The notes beneath the pieces are model-generated. The model saw nothing but the letters and a program-made list of their open reading frames with translations, was not told the DNA's origin and did not search any database. Shown here piece by piece: positions 10,187 through 18,871 of a DNA stretch of 64,000 nucleotides. The translations under genes and the position numbers were made by a program. This DNA comes from Candidatus Promineofilum glycogenicum (GTDB lineage: Bacteria > Chloroflexota > Anaerolineae > Promineifilales > Promineifilaceae), in the NCBI GenBank assembly GCA_016707605.1, contig JADJHJ010000001.1, positions 496,001 through 560,000 on the forward strand, read 5' to 3'. Numbering within the stretch: the first letter of the stretch is position 1; each line of letters opens with the position of its first letter.

Positions 10187-11308
10187 ATGATTCAACACAT
10201 TCACCACGTCCAGATCACCATCGCCGCGGCCGACGAGGCCGCGGCGCGCGACTTCTACGTCAACGTCCTCGGCCTGCGCCCGACCGCCAAGCCCGACTCG
10301 CTCCAGGGCCGCGGCGGCTTCTGGGTCGAAGTGGACGACCAGCAGCTCCACGTCGGCATCGAAGAGGGCGTCGAGCGCGCCCGCACCAAGGCCCACGTCG
10401 CCTACCAGGTGGACGACCTGGCCGCCTGGCGCGAGCGGCTGGCCGCGGCCGGCGTCGCCGCCCTGGAGAGCGTGCCCATCCCCGGCTTCGACCGCTTCGA
10501 GTGCCGCGACCCGTTCGGCAACCGGCTGGAGTTCATCCAGCCGCTGCCGGTGGACGAGGAGCCGACCCGCCGCTTCACCTCTCGCGCCGACAACTACGCC
10601 CGCTTCCGCCCGACCTACCCGGCCGCCGCCCTGGATTGGCTGTGGAGCGCGGCCGGGCTGTCGGCCGGCCGCGTCGTGGCCGACGTCGGCGCCGGCACGG
10701 GCATCCTGACCGCCCTGCTGCTGGAGCGCGGCGCGACCGTCTACGCCGTGGAGCCGAACGCCGCTATGCGCGCCGCGGCCGAAGCGTGGTTGGGCGGCCG
10801 GCCCGGCTTCGTCAGCGTGGACGCCACCGCCGAGGCCACCGGCCTGCCCGATGCCGGCGTGGAGCTTATTACCGCCGGGCAGGCGTTCCACTGGTTCGAG
10901 CCGGCCGCGACGCGGGCCGAGTTCCGGCGTATCCTGCGGCCGGGCGGCGCGGTGGGGCTGATCTGGAACTCGCGCGACAAGCAGGACCCATTCGTGGCCG
11001 GCTATGAGGCCCTGCTGGAGGAGTATGCCCGTCACACGCGGCGCGCGCGCCACAGTTCCGTGAGGCAGAACATCGACCTCCTCTTCGGCCGTGGCTACGA
11101 GGTGCGCATCTTTCACCACGAGCGCCCGTTGGACTACGAACAACTGTACGGCGTCATGCAGTCCGAATCCCACAACCCCCTGCCCGGCGACCCGCGCCAT
11201 GAGCCGCTGGTCGCCGGCCTGCAAGCGCTCTTCGCCGCCCACCAGCGCGACGGCCAGGTGGTCATGCCCTATAGGACGCAGGTCTTCTTCGGCCGCCTGT
11301 CGTCCTGA
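10187..11308 (+). CDS. VOC domain-SAM methyltransferase fusion
   Basis: 373 residues. Residues ~1-122 form a vicinal-oxygen-chelate (glyoxalase/bleomycin-resistance) module: HIHHVQITI, DFYVNVLGLRP, RDPFGNRLEFIQP. Residues ~130-373 form a class I SAM-dependent methyltransferase: motif I VVADVGAGTGIL, acidic residue VYAVEPN, then AGQAFHWF and ERPLDYEQLYGVMQS. Such methyltransferases act on small molecules. A VOC domain fused to one suggests substrate binding or a linked detoxification step, but the substrate is unknown. The gene follows a repeat hairpin and lacks a strong Shine-Dalgarno sequence. The join is in one uninterrupted frame, so the fusion is not produced by an indel in this sequence. 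Confidence 0.85.
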   Translation: MIQHIHHVQITIAAADEAAARDFYVNVLGLRPTAKPDSLQGRGGFWVEVDDQQLHVGIEEGVERARTKAHVAYQVDDLAAWRERLAAAGVAALESVPIPGFDRFECRDPFGNRLEFIQPLPVDEEPTRRFTSRADNYARFRPTYPAAALDWLWSAAGLSAGRVVADVGAGTGILTALLLERGATVYAVEPNAAMRAAAEAWLGGRPGFVSVDATAEATGLPDAGVELITAGQAFHWFEPAATRAEFRRILRPGGAVGLIWNSRDKQDPFVAGYEALLEEYARHTRRARHSSVRQNIDLLFGRGYEVRIFHHERPLDYEQLYGVMQSESHNPLPGDPRHEPLVAGLQALFAAHQRDGQVVMPYRTQVFFGRLSS

Positions 11309-11364
11309 GACCAGGCAGATGGGTGGCCATCAGCGCTTTTCAGTAGTCAAGGAGCGCGGAGTCC

Positions 11365-11409
11365 GCAGCCTCAGATGCGGACGCGCCGGCGAGACGCATC
11401 TGAGGCTGC
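11365..11409. repeat. Palindrome, 15-bp arms (GCAGCCTCAGATGCG)
   Basis: Perfect arms at 11365-11379 and 11395-11409, downstream of the fusion gene; possibly a terminator. Confidence 0.7.
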
Positions 11410-11483
11410 GCACTCCACAGGATCATGTCCAGAAACGTTCGTTGGCGACTACTAAAAAGCCCCGGCAAAACCCGCCGACTTGG

Positions 11484-11512
11484 TTGACATCTCTATCAGG
11501 ATTGATTAGCAT
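11484..11512 (+). promoter_or_regulatory. Sigma-70-like promoter of the MBL-MFS-ArsR operon
   Basis: TTGACA (11484-11489), 17-nt spacer, TAGCAT (11507-11512). The first gene starts at 11571. Confidence 0.6.
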
Positions 11513-11570
11513 CCTTTTATAGATGTTCATCTAACAAGACGGTCTGTAACCCAACGAGGAGAGAGCGGCA

Positions 11571-12218
11571 ATGAGTACTCCCATGCCTTTGCAGTTGCGC
11601 ACGCGCCAGGTAGGGCCGTGGTCGATGAACACCTATGCCCTCGCCTGCCCCGTCACCAACGAGAGTGTGCTCATCGACCCGGGGGCCGACCCGGAGACGC
11701 TGGCCGAGATGCTCAGCGACACGACGCCTATCGCCATCCTGCTAACCCACACTCACCCCGACCACGTCGGCGCGCTGGACGAGATGCGCGCCCGGCTGGG
11801 TGTGCCCGTGGCCGCCTTCGATGGCCCGCACCTCAACGACATGCCGCTCGACGTTGACATCCCGCTGCACGATGGCGACAGCTTCACCGTCGGCCGCTAC
11901 CGCCTGCTCGTCCACCACGCCCCCGGCCACATCGCCGACCAGGTCTGCTTCGCCATCCAGAACGACGGGCGCTGCCTCGTCGGCGACACCCTCTTCGACG
12001 GCGGCCCGGGCAAAACGTGGTCGGCCGAGGGCTTCCGCCAGACGCTCGACACGCTGCGCCGCGTCGTCCTGCCCTGGCCCGACCGCACCCTCTGCTACCC
12101 CGGCCACGGGCCGAGCTTCCGCCTGGGCGACCGCCGGGCGCAGATCGAAGCCTTCCTGGCCCGCGATCACGGCGACTTCTTCGGCGATGCCGCCTGGGAG
12201 ATGGGACAGGCGGGATGA
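11571..12218 (+). CDS. MBL-fold metallo-hydrolase (glyoxalase II-like)
   Basis: 215 residues with the metal-binding motif THTHPDHVG (HxHxDH) near residue 62, a later HHAPGHIADQ histidine, GDTLFDGGPGK and a C-terminal YPGHGP. This matches hydroxyacylglutathione hydrolase-like metallo-beta-lactamase folds that bind two metals. The start ATG follows a GAGGAGAG ribosome site. The stop overlaps the next start (ATGA), so it is translationally coupled to the MFS exporter. It may hydrolyse a thioester or ester; the specific substrate cannot be named. Confidence 0.85.
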   Translation: MSTPMPLQLRTRQVGPWSMNTYALACPVTNESVLIDPGADPETLAEMLSDTTPIAILLTHTHPDHVGALDEMRARLGVPVAAFDGPHLNDMPLDVDIPLHDGDSFTVGRYRLLVHHAPGHIADQVCFAIQNDGRCLVGDTLFDGGPGKTWSAEGFRQTLDTLRRVVLPWPDRTLCYPGHGPSFRLGDRRAQIEAFLARDHGDFFGDAAWEMGQAG

Positions 12219-13591
12219 GCATGGTGAACCAGGCCCCTCGCCTGGCCGGGATGCGAGGCTTCGTCCTCATCTGGCTCGGCCAGCTCGTGTCTCTGCTGGG
12301 CACGGGCATGACCAACTTCGCCTTATCGTTCTACCTGTTCGAGAAGACCGGCCAGGCCACCGCCCTGACCATTGCCATCTTCGCCTTCGTCGCCCCCAGC
12401 ATCCTGCTCAGCCCGCTGGCCGGGGCGCTGGTCGACCGCTCTAACCGTAAGTTCGTCGTCATCGTCACCGACCTGGCCGCCGGGCTGGTCACTATCGCCT
12501 GGCTGCTCATCGTCCTGCGCGCCGGCGACCTGGAGTTGTGGCAGGTCTATCTGGGCAATGCCATCACCGGCGCGTTCAACGCCTTCCAATTCCCGGCCTT
12601 TTCGGCGGCGGTGACGCTGATGATCCCCAAAGAGCAGTACGGCCGCGCGGCGGGGATGCTCGACTTTGCCGGGGCGGCGTCCAACATCCTGGCTCCGGCT
12701 TTCGCCGGGGCGCTGCTCGCTCCGCTGGGGCTGGCCGGCATCATGGCCATCGACGTGGCCACGTTCGTCCTGGCTATCATCGCCGTGCTGGTCGTCCACA
12801 TGCCGCAGCCCGCGCCCGAACCGCGAGCCGAGGGGGAGAAGGCGGCCAGCCTGTGGCAGGATTCGCTCTACGGTTTCCGCTACATTCTGGCCCGGCGCAG
12901 CCTGCTCGGCCTGCAACTGGTCTTTACGGTCATCAACTTCACCGCTGCCTTCGGTGGCGTCATCGCCATCCCGCTCATTCTGGCCCGCACCGGCAACAAC
13001 GCCGCCACGCTGGCCACGGTGCAGTCTGTGGCCGCTGTGGGCGGGGTGGTCGGCGGGCTGCTGATGAGCGCCTGGGGCGGGCCGAAGCAGCGGGTGCGCG
13101 GCGTGCTGTGGGGCATGACCGTCGAGAGCCTGCTGGGGCCGATTGTGCTGGGCGTGGCCCGCGGCCTGCCGGGTTGGATCGTCGGCAGCTTCATGTCGCA
13201 GGCGTTCATCCCCATCATTAACGGCTCTAATCAGGCCATCTGGCAATCGAAGGTGCCGCCGGCCGTCCAGGGGCGCGTCTTCGCCACCCGGCGCATGATC
13301 GCCCAGTTCAGCTTTCCCATCGCCGTTCTCCTGGCCGGGCCGCTGGCCGACCGGGTCTTCGAGCCGGCCATGCAGGGCGGCGGCGCGGCGGCGGCGCTCT
13401 TTGGTCCCCTGGTGGGTACGGGGCCGGGGGCGGGCATGGGGCTGATGGTGGCCCTGAGCGGCGTGTTTGGCGCGGCCGTCGGGCTGGTGGGCTATCTGGT
13501 TCCCGCCGTGCGCCACGTGGAGACAATTCTGCCCGATTTCGACAGCGTTGCCCCGGCCGCCGCGCCCGGCGCGGAGGCGGCAGCGCCTTAG
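12215..13591 (+). CDS. MFS exporter (MefA/macrolide-efflux type)
   Basis: 458 residues with about 12 membrane helices, starting at ATG 12215 overlapping the upstream stop. N-terminal features (FVLIWLGQLVSLLGTGMTNF, the helix 2-3 loop LVDRSNRK and FQFPAFSAAVTLMIP) match the MFS_3/DHA3 group that includes MefA-like drug exporters. It is followed after 12 nt by an ArsR-type regulator. The three genes look like one operon for export or detoxification of a small molecule sensed by the regulator. Substrate unknown. Confidence 0.85.
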   Translation: MSMVNQAPRLAGMRGFVLIWLGQLVSLLGTGMTNFALSFYLFEKTGQATALTIAIFAFVAPSILLSPLAGALVDRSNRKFVVIVTDLAAGLVTIAWLLIVLRAGDLELWQVYLGNAITGAFNAFQFPAFSAAVTLMIPKEQYGRAAGMLDFAGAASNILAPAFAGALLAPLGLAGIMAIDVATFVLAIIAVLVVHMPQPAPEPRAEGEKAASLWQDSLYGFRYILARRSLLGLQLVFTVINFTAAFGGVIAIPLILARTGNNAATLATVQSVAAVGGVVGGLLMSAWGGPKQRVRGVLWGMTVESLLGPIVLGVARGLPGWIVGSFMSQAFIPIINGSNQAIWQSKVPPAVQGRVFATRRMIAQFSFPIAVLLAGPLADRVFEPAMQGGGAAAALFGPLVGTGPGAGMGLMVALSGVFGAAVGLVGYLVPAVRHVETILPDFDSVAPAAAPGAEAAAP

Positions 13592-13603
13592 GGGAGTCAT
13601 CGC

Positions 13604-14671
13604 ATGAGCACAAACGAGGAGCAACTCATTCGCTGGGACATCGGCACGGCCTATGACTTCTTCGCCAGTCTGGTCGTGCTCCACAACCCGGAGAGGTACG
13701 GCCTGCGCGGCTCGTGGGCAGCCGGGGTGCGTTCGCGCCTGCCCGCGGCCGAACGTGAGACGTTGCAGAGCTGTTGGGAGGTGCTGTGGCCCATGCGCTG
13801 GGTCTACACTCTGCCCGCGCCCAAGGACGCCGCCACCGCCCTGGCTGTGCTAGAACAGGCGACGGCCGCGACGCGCCTACGGGCGCTCATGGCCGCCCTG
13901 CCGCCCGCGGCCGACGCGACGCTCTACGCCGTGGCCGCCCGCCGCGCCTGGGACGAGCCGGAGCTGCGCCACCTGACCGGGCTGATGCAGGAGAGCGACT
14001 GGCGCTTGCAGCCGCCGGCGGCGGTGCGCAAGCTGGCCACTCACGCCCTCGACCTGTGGAGCGACCCGGCGGGCAGCGCCGACGCGCTGCTGTCGGCCCT
14101 GTCGTGCTATCACGAGGTCTTCTTCGCCGAAGAGGAGGCGCGCCTCCGGCCGCAACTGGACGCGGCTCTAGCCTACGCCCAGACCCTGGCCGCCCGTCTG
14201 CCGCCGCCGGCACTGCTGGAGGAGTTGTCACAGGGGCTACGCCTGGCCACCGAGAATCGCGCCAGGGAGTTGGTGCTGGCGCCGTCCTTCTGGGCCACGC
14301 CGTTTGTCGTGCTCACCATGCTGGACGAGGAGACGGCGCTGTTCGTCTACGGCGCGCGCCCGGCCGATATGTCGCTCGTGCCCGGCGAACTGGTTCCCGA
14401 CGCGCTCTATCAGGCGCTCAAGGCGCTGGCCGACCCCACCCGGCTGCGCATCCTGCGCTATCTGAGCGATGAGCCGCTGGCCCCGGCCCAGTTGGCCCGC
14501 CGGCTGCGCCTGCGCTCGCCAACGGTCATCCACCACCTGGACGCCCTGCGCCTGGCGCGGCTGGTCATCGTCACGCTCGAGCCGGAGGGCAAGCGCTACG
14601 CCATGCGCCCCGACGCCCTGGCGACGTTGTTCGATATGCTGACGAGCTTTGTAGACGGCCGGGAAGAGTAG
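13604..14671 (+). CDS. ArsR-type winged-helix regulator with large N-terminal domain
   Basis: 355 residues. The C-terminal ~75 residues are an ArsR/HTH_5 winged helix (LADPTRLRILRYLSDEPLA, PTVIHHLDALRLARLV). The N-terminal ~265 residues are a helical domain seen in other ArsR-like proteins of Chloroflexota and Firmicutes, with no metal-binding Cys motif. A GGGGAG site lies 8 nt before ATG 13604. As the last gene after the MFS exporter it probably controls this operon, although no operator palindrome stands out in the promoter. Confidence 0.85.
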   Translation: MSTNEEQLIRWDIGTAYDFFASLVVLHNPERYGLRGSWAAGVRSRLPAAERETLQSCWEVLWPMRWVYTLPAPKDAATALAVLEQATAATRLRALMAALPPAADATLYAVAARRAWDEPELRHLTGLMQESDWRLQPPAAVRKLATHALDLWSDPAGSADALLSALSCYHEVFFAEEEARLRPQLDAALAYAQTLAARLPPPALLEELSQGLRLATENRARELVLAPSFWATPFVVLTMLDEETALFVYGARPADMSLVPGELVPDALYQALKALADPTRLRILRYLSDEPLAPAQLARRLRLRSPTVIHHLDALRLARLVIVTLEPEGKRYAMRPDALATLFDMLTSFVDGREE

Positions 14672-14689
14672 AGAGGAGTTATCACGTCC

Positions 14690-14756
14690 GATCAGGGGGG
14701 AGATGCAGAGTCCGCTCGCGCCAACCCCGCATCTCCTTGCTCCTTCTCCCTGATAC
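14690..14756. terminator. Inverted repeat between convergent genes
   Basis: GATCAGGG..AGATGC is mirrored by GCATCT..CCCTGAT between the plus-strand regulator and minus-strand avtA. It could terminate both; arms imperfect. Confidence 0.4.
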
Positions 14757-14894
14757 CACCCGATGACCAACGGCGGGACCGCCGGCCATCATCGTTCATG
14801 GTAGGGGAGAAGGGGCGAGATGGCAATTAAGAAGGCGTGAATTACGGGTTGAGGTTCGGGAAGAGCTCTTCCTGACCCTAACTAATCCGTCTTG

Positions 14895-16142
14895 CTACAG
14901 CCCCCGCAACACCTCGCCCATAATCGCCAACCCCTCGCGCACGATGGCGTCGTCCTGGGCGTAGTTCATGCGCAGGCACTCCTGGGTGTGGCGCCACTGG
15001 CCGGGCAGGCCGGGGAAGAAGTAGTGGCCGGGCACGACGAGGACGCGCCGCCCCTTCAGCCGTTCATACAACTCGGCCGAGGTGATGGGCAGCCCCTTGA
15101 ACCACAGCCACAGGAAGAACGCCCCCTCCGGCGCGTGGACGTAGTAGTCCACGTCGCGCAGGGCTTCGGGCAGACAGTCGAGCGCCCGGCCTGCACCTTG
15201 GCGCGCGTAGTGGGGCTGGATGACCTCGCGGCTGAGGCGCAGCACGTCGCCGCTGCGCACCAGGTCGTGGGCCATGTAGGCCCCGAAGTTGCCGGGGGCC
15301 AGCGACAGGACGGCGTTGGCCGCGCCCACAGCGGCGGCGATCTCCGGCCGGGCGACGACGATGCCCGTGCGCGCCCCCGGCAGCCCCAGCTTCGACAGGC
15401 TGAGGCAGAAGACGATGCTCTCGTCCCACACCGGCCGCACGGCGCGATAGAGGATGCCGGGGAAGGGCGGGCCGTAGGCGTTGTCGATGATGAGCGGGAT
15501 GTCGTGGTGCTTCGCCAGGGCGTGCAGCCGGTCGATCTCCTCGTCGGTCAGCACGTTGCCGGTGGGGTTGGTCGGCCGCGAGACGCAGATGGCGCCGATG
15601 TCGTCCGTCACTTGCAGGGCGTCGAAGTCGACGCGGTACTTGAACTGGCGGCCGGGCAGGTGTTCGATCTCCGGCCGGTAGCTGATGAACAGGTCATCAT
15701 CGAGGCCCACGTCGGCGTAGCCGATGTACTCCGGCGTCAGCGGTAGCAGCACCTTCTTGTGCGTGCCGTCGGCGAAGCGCCCGGCGAAGAGGTTGAACAG
15801 GTAGAAGAAGGCCGTCTGGCTGCCGTTGGTCAGGGCGATGTTGCTTTCGTCCACCGGCCAGCCCAACTCGCGCCGCAGCAGGTCGGCCACGGCGGCGCGG
15901 AAGGCGCGGTCGCCGGCCGGCGGGGCATAGTTGCCGACGAGGCGCTCGAAAGCGTCGCCCTCGGCCATGCCCCGCTCCATCCGCTGGCGCAGGCAGGCTT
16001 CGACCGCGGGGATGCGGCTGGGGTTGCCGCCGCCGAGCATGATCATCTCCTGCCCGCCGGCCATCGCGTTGCCCAGGTCGTCCATCAGTTGCAAAATGCC
16101 GCAGTCGCGGACAAACTTTTCGCCGAACAGTGATACGTTCAT
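14895..16142 (-). CDS. avtA: Valine-pyruvate aminotransferase
   Basis: PLP fold-type I aminotransferase, 415 residues from ATG 16142 (a GTG at 16151 is an alternative). It can be followed along E. coli AvtA almost end to end: VSLFGEKF, MLGGGNPSRIP, NIALTNGSQTAFFYLFNLF, SRPTNPTGNV, the PLP lysine in SLSKLGLPGARTG, APEGAFFLWLWFKGLPIT and VPGHYFFPGL. AvtA interconverts valine and 2-oxoisovalerate using alanine/pyruvate. It is convergent with the ArsR gene and is the last gene of a minus-strand run containing another PLP aminotransferase gene (rocD). Confidence 0.93.
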   Translation of the reverse strand: MNVSLFGEKFVRDCGILQLMDDLGNAMAGGQEMIMLGGGNPSRIPAVEACLRQRMERGMAEGDAFERLVGNYAPPAGDRAFRAAVADLLRRELGWPVDESNIALTNGSQTAFFYLFNLFAGRFADGTHKKVLLPLTPEYIGYADVGLDDDLFISYRPEIEHLPGRQFKYRVDFDALQVTDDIGAICVSRPTNPTGNVLTDEEIDRLHALAKHHDIPLIIDNAYGPPFPGILYRAVRPVWDESIVFCLSLSKLGLPGARTGIVVARPEIAAAVGAANAVLSLAPGNFGAYMAHDLVRSGDVLRLSREVIQPHYARQGAGRALDCLPEALRDVDYYVHAPEGAFFLWLWFKGLPITSAELYERLKGRRVLVVPGHYFFPGLPGQWRHTQECLRMNYAQDDAIVREGLAIMGEVLRGL

Positions 16143-16160
16143 CTGTGTCACGTCTCGCTT

Positions 16161-16688
16161 GTGAGGTTCCAGGGGCCAGGTTCCAGGGGCCAGGGGAAGA
16201 GGGCGCAGCCCGGGTCCTCTTCCTTAATTCGATGCCAGTCGATGGTGTAGAGCGGTAAGCATTTTGCTGACCTCTTCCGCAAGATGCCATATCGGTGTTA
16301 GGTCATCTCGGTTTGCCAGTTTTAGCCTCCCCGCCAGAATTAGGTACGTTTCTACTTCGGCTAATGATCCTCTTGCCATACTGACAAAATGCGCGTAATC
16401 CTTTCTCGTTCCCCGCGAATGTCCTTCAGCAATGTTAGCAGCAATGGAAATGCACGCTCGTCGCACCTGTGAGGTGATGCCGAACTGCTCTCGCATCGGA
16501 AAGCCATCACTTAGCTTGTAAACTTCCTCGATAAGCGTCATTGCCCTCTGCCACACAACAAGATCACGATAAGACTCGACTTGTGACACCGTCAATGCCT
16601 CTGTACTACGAAACTCCGACTCAAGACACCAGAAGCCAGGAGAGGACGCTCTTACCCTGGAACCTGGCCCCTGGAACCTGGCCCCTAT
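16161..16688. repeat. Heptamer palindrome whose arms enclose the four-helix-bundle gene
   Basis: The left arm (16161-16208) is AGGTTCC/AGGGGCC units ending in GGGAAGAGG. The right arm (about 16637-16687) is CCTGGAACC/CCTGGCCCC units. In other copies the arms are separated by 2 to ~90 nt; here about 430 nt containing a complete gene lies between them. Confidence 0.75.
16224..16589 (-). CDS. Four-helix-bundle protein (S23/23S-IVP family)
   Basis: 121 residues from GTG 16589, which has AGAGG 8 nt upstream. A longer reading to 16700 runs through repeat DNA and is rejected. The family pattern is clear: SYRDLVVWQRAMTLIEEVY, FPMREQFGITSQVRRACIS, IAANIAEGHSRGT, FVSMARGSLAEVETYL. Members were first seen as ORFs in intervening sequences of 23S rRNA genes; relatives include the Avd accessory protein of diversity-generating retroelements. 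No reverse transcriptase or variable repeat is nearby, so a role here is unknown. The gene lies inside the arms of a repeat element. Confidence 0.85.
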   Translation of the reverse strand: MSQVESYRDLVVWQRAMTLIEEVYKLSDGFPMREQFGITSQVRRACISIAANIAEGHSRGTRKDYAHFVSMARGSLAEVETYLILAGRLKLANRDDLTPIWHLAEEVSKMLTALHHRLASN

Positions 16689-16689
16689 C

Positions 16690-17864
16690 TTAATGTCCAT
16701 TCATCAAAATCGGCTCAATCCGTTCCATCGCCCAATCGATCTGCTCCTTGGTGACGACCAGCGGCGGGGCGAAGCGGACGACGGTGCCGTGGGTGTCCTT
16801 GGCCAGAATGCCCGCTTCGCGCAGCGCGTCGCAGTAGGGGCGGGCCAGGCGGGTCAGCTCGACGCCGATCATCAGCCCCTTGCCGCGCACTTCCTCGATG
16901 TGCTCCCCTTCGATGCGCTCCAGACGCCCCTTGAAGTAGGCGCCGATCTCGCGCGAGCGCTCCACCAGCCCTTCGTCAATCAGCACGCTCAGGGCGGCGC
17001 GGGCGATGGCCGAGCCGAGCGGGTTGCCGCCGAAGGTGCTGCCGTGGTCGCCCGGCCGCAGCAGGCCCAGCACCTTGCGGTCGGCGCCAGCACGGCCGAG
17101 ACGGGGTAGAAGCCGCCGCTGAGCGCCTTGCCCAGCGTGACCATGTCCGGCCGGACGCCTTCGTGGTCGCAGCACAGCAGCGCGCCGGTGCGGCCGAGGC
17201 CGGTCTGAATCTCATCGGCGACGAACAGGACGTTGTGGGCGGCGCAAATCTCGGCCGCGCGCTTCAGGTAGCCCGGCGACGGCACGCGCACGCCCCCTTC
17301 GCCCTGGATCGGCTCGACCAGGAAGGCGACGGTGTTGGGCGTGATGGCCTCTTCCAGCGCGTCGGCGTCGTCGTAGGGGATAGTGACGAAGCCGGGAGTT
17401 AGCGGGCCGAACTCCTCTTTGTACTGCGGTTCGCTGGAGAAGCTGATCACGGTGGTGGTGCGGCCGGCGAAGTTGCCTTCGCAGACGATGATCTCGGCCT
17501 GGTCGTCGGGCACGCCCTTCATCTGGTAGCCCCACTTGCGGGCGGCCTTGATGGCCGTCTCGACCGCTTCCGCGCCGGTGTTCATCGGCAGGGCCATTTC
17601 GTAGCCGGTTAGTTCGCACAGCTCCCGGAGGAACGGGCCGAGCTGGTCGTTGTAGAAGGCGCGCGAGGTCAGCGTGACCTTGTGCATCTGGGCCGTGGCC
17701 GCTTCGAGGATGCGCGGGTGGCAATGTCCCTGGTTGACGGCCGAGTAGGCCGACAGGCAATCGAGGTAGCGCCGGCCTTCGACGTCGTAGACCCAGGCTC
17801 CTTCGCCCCGTTCGATGACGACCTCGATGGGGTGATAGGTGTGGGCGGCATATCTTTCGTCCAG
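16690..17864 (-). CDS. rocD: Ornithine aminotransferase, frameshifted and lacking a normal start codon
   Basis: PLP class III aminotransferase converting ornithine and 2-oxoglutarate to glutamate semialdehyde and glutamate. Similarity to B. subtilis RocD is high throughout: AYSAVNQGHCHPRI, LTSRAFYNDQLGPF, LPMNTGAEAVE, FVADEIQTGLGRTG, the PLP lysine in LGKALSGGFYPVSAVL, then DHGSTFGGNPL, VRGKGLMIGVELT and VRFAPPLVV. The frame shifts near 17084-17089, where two extra bases (or one missing) separate VSAVLA from DRKVLG. No ATG/GTG/TTG exists between the uppP stop and the conserved N-terminus, because a CGCAAAG-type half repeat occupies that place. A CTG at 17864 lies 9 nt after AGGAG and may serve. 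Either sequence error or recent decay. Confidence 0.85.
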
Positions 17865-17879
17865 GGTGATGTACTCCTG

Positions 17880-17915
17880 AGCTTGGCGTGCTTGGCGTCT
17901 TCGCGTGAGGTTCCT
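17880..17915. repeat. Single-armed CGCAAAG-type repeat
   Basis: CTCACGCGAAGACGCCAAG without a matching right arm, between uppP and rocD. It overlaps the place where the rocD start codon would be expected. Confidence 0.65.
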
Positions 17916-17919
17916 TCTT

Positions 17920-18720
17920 CTACGCCAGCAGCAAGTAGAGCAGGCCGGCGACGGCGCAGTAGATGGCGAACGGGTAGAGGGTGTGGCGCTTGAGCCAGTT
18001 GAGCAGGAAGGCGATGCAGCCGTAGCCGACGACGGCCGCGGCCACAAAGGCGGCGGCGTAGTGGCCCATGGGCAGCGAACCCTGGGCGGAGAAGATGTCG
18101 ATGATCGACAGCAGGCCCGCCCCGGCGATGGCCGGCAGGCCGACGAGGAAGCTGAAGCGCGCCGCCGTCGGCCGATCCAGCCCGCGCCCCAGCCCGGCGG
18201 CGATGGTCGTGCCGCTGCGCGAGATGCCGGGCAGCAGGGCCAACACCTGGAACGAGCCGATGATCAGCGCGTCGAGCCACGTCAGCCGGTCAAGCGACTT
18301 GGTGCCGCTCTTCAGCCGTTCGCCGATGACCAGGAAGGCGGCGGTGACGAGCAGGCCGGCGGCGGCCACGGTGGGCGAGCCGAACTGCGCTTCAAAGAAG
18401 TCCAGCGCCAATAGGCCGACGATGCCGGCCGGGATGGAGCCGAGGACCATGAAGTAGCCCAGGCGGGCGTTGGGCGTAGCCAGCGGTTGGCGCTGGGCCA
18501 GGCCGGCCAGCACGTCGCGGGCGATGGCGATCAGGTCGCGCCAGAAGTAGCTGAGGATGGCCAGCAGCGTGCCGGCGTGGACGAGGCCGATGAGCACCAG
18601 GTCGGGCGGCGTGAGGCCGAAGACGGTCGGGACGAGCACCAGGTGGCCGTCGCTGCTAATGGGCAGGAACTCGGTCGCGCCCTGGATGATGCCGATGATG
18701 ATTGCTTCTAGTAGGGACAT
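17920..18720 (-). CDS. uppP: Undecaprenyl-diphosphatase
   Basis: 266-residue multi-pass membrane enzyme that dephosphorylates undecaprenyl pyrophosphate to recycle the lipid carrier for peptidoglycan and polysaccharide export. The family signatures are complete: IIQGATEFLPISSDGHL at the N-terminus (E/L/P block) and LLPGISRSGTTI. Length and helix pattern match BacA/UppP. It is upstream of rocD on the same strand and is preceded by two repeat families. It would supply carrier for the exopolysaccharide genes at 24811-29245. Confidence 0.95.
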   Translation of the reverse strand: MSLLEAIIIGIIQGATEFLPISSDGHLVLVPTVFGLTPPDLVLIGLVHAGTLLAILSYFWRDLIAIARDVLAGLAQRQPLATPNARLGYFMVLGSIPAGIVGLLALDFFEAQFGSPTVAAAGLLVTAAFLVIGERLKSGTKSLDRLTWLDALIIGSFQVLALLPGISRSGTTIAAGLGRGLDRPTAARFSFLVGLPAIAGAGLLSIIDIFSAQGSLPMGHYAAAFVAAAVVGYGCIAFLLNWLKRHTLYPFAIYCAVAGLLYLLLA

Positions 18721-18723
18721 AGT

Positions 18724-18865
18724 TGTCAGTAGTATCAGTAGGTCAGTATTCAGTAGGTCAGTGAAAGAGCCTTACGCAAAGGACGCTAAGGGCGCTAAGG
18801 ACGCAAAGAACAACAGAGGGTGATTGACTTAGCGCCCTTTGCGTCCTTGGCGATCTTTGCCTGAG
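18724..18865. repeat. CAGTAGGT octamers plus CGCAAAG-type palindrome
   Basis: One arm of the CAGTAGGT family (18724-18763) is followed by an imperfect hairpin with GCAAAGGACGCTAAGG and CTTAGCGCCCTTTGCG arms (18773-18862), between tgt and uppP. Confidence 0.8.
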
Positions 18866-18871
18866 GTTCTT

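Noticed and set aside
16590..16700. N-terminal extension of the four-helix-bundle protein
   Set aside because: The extra codons are the AGGTTCC-type repeat arm; GTG 16589 with AGAGG gives the family length.
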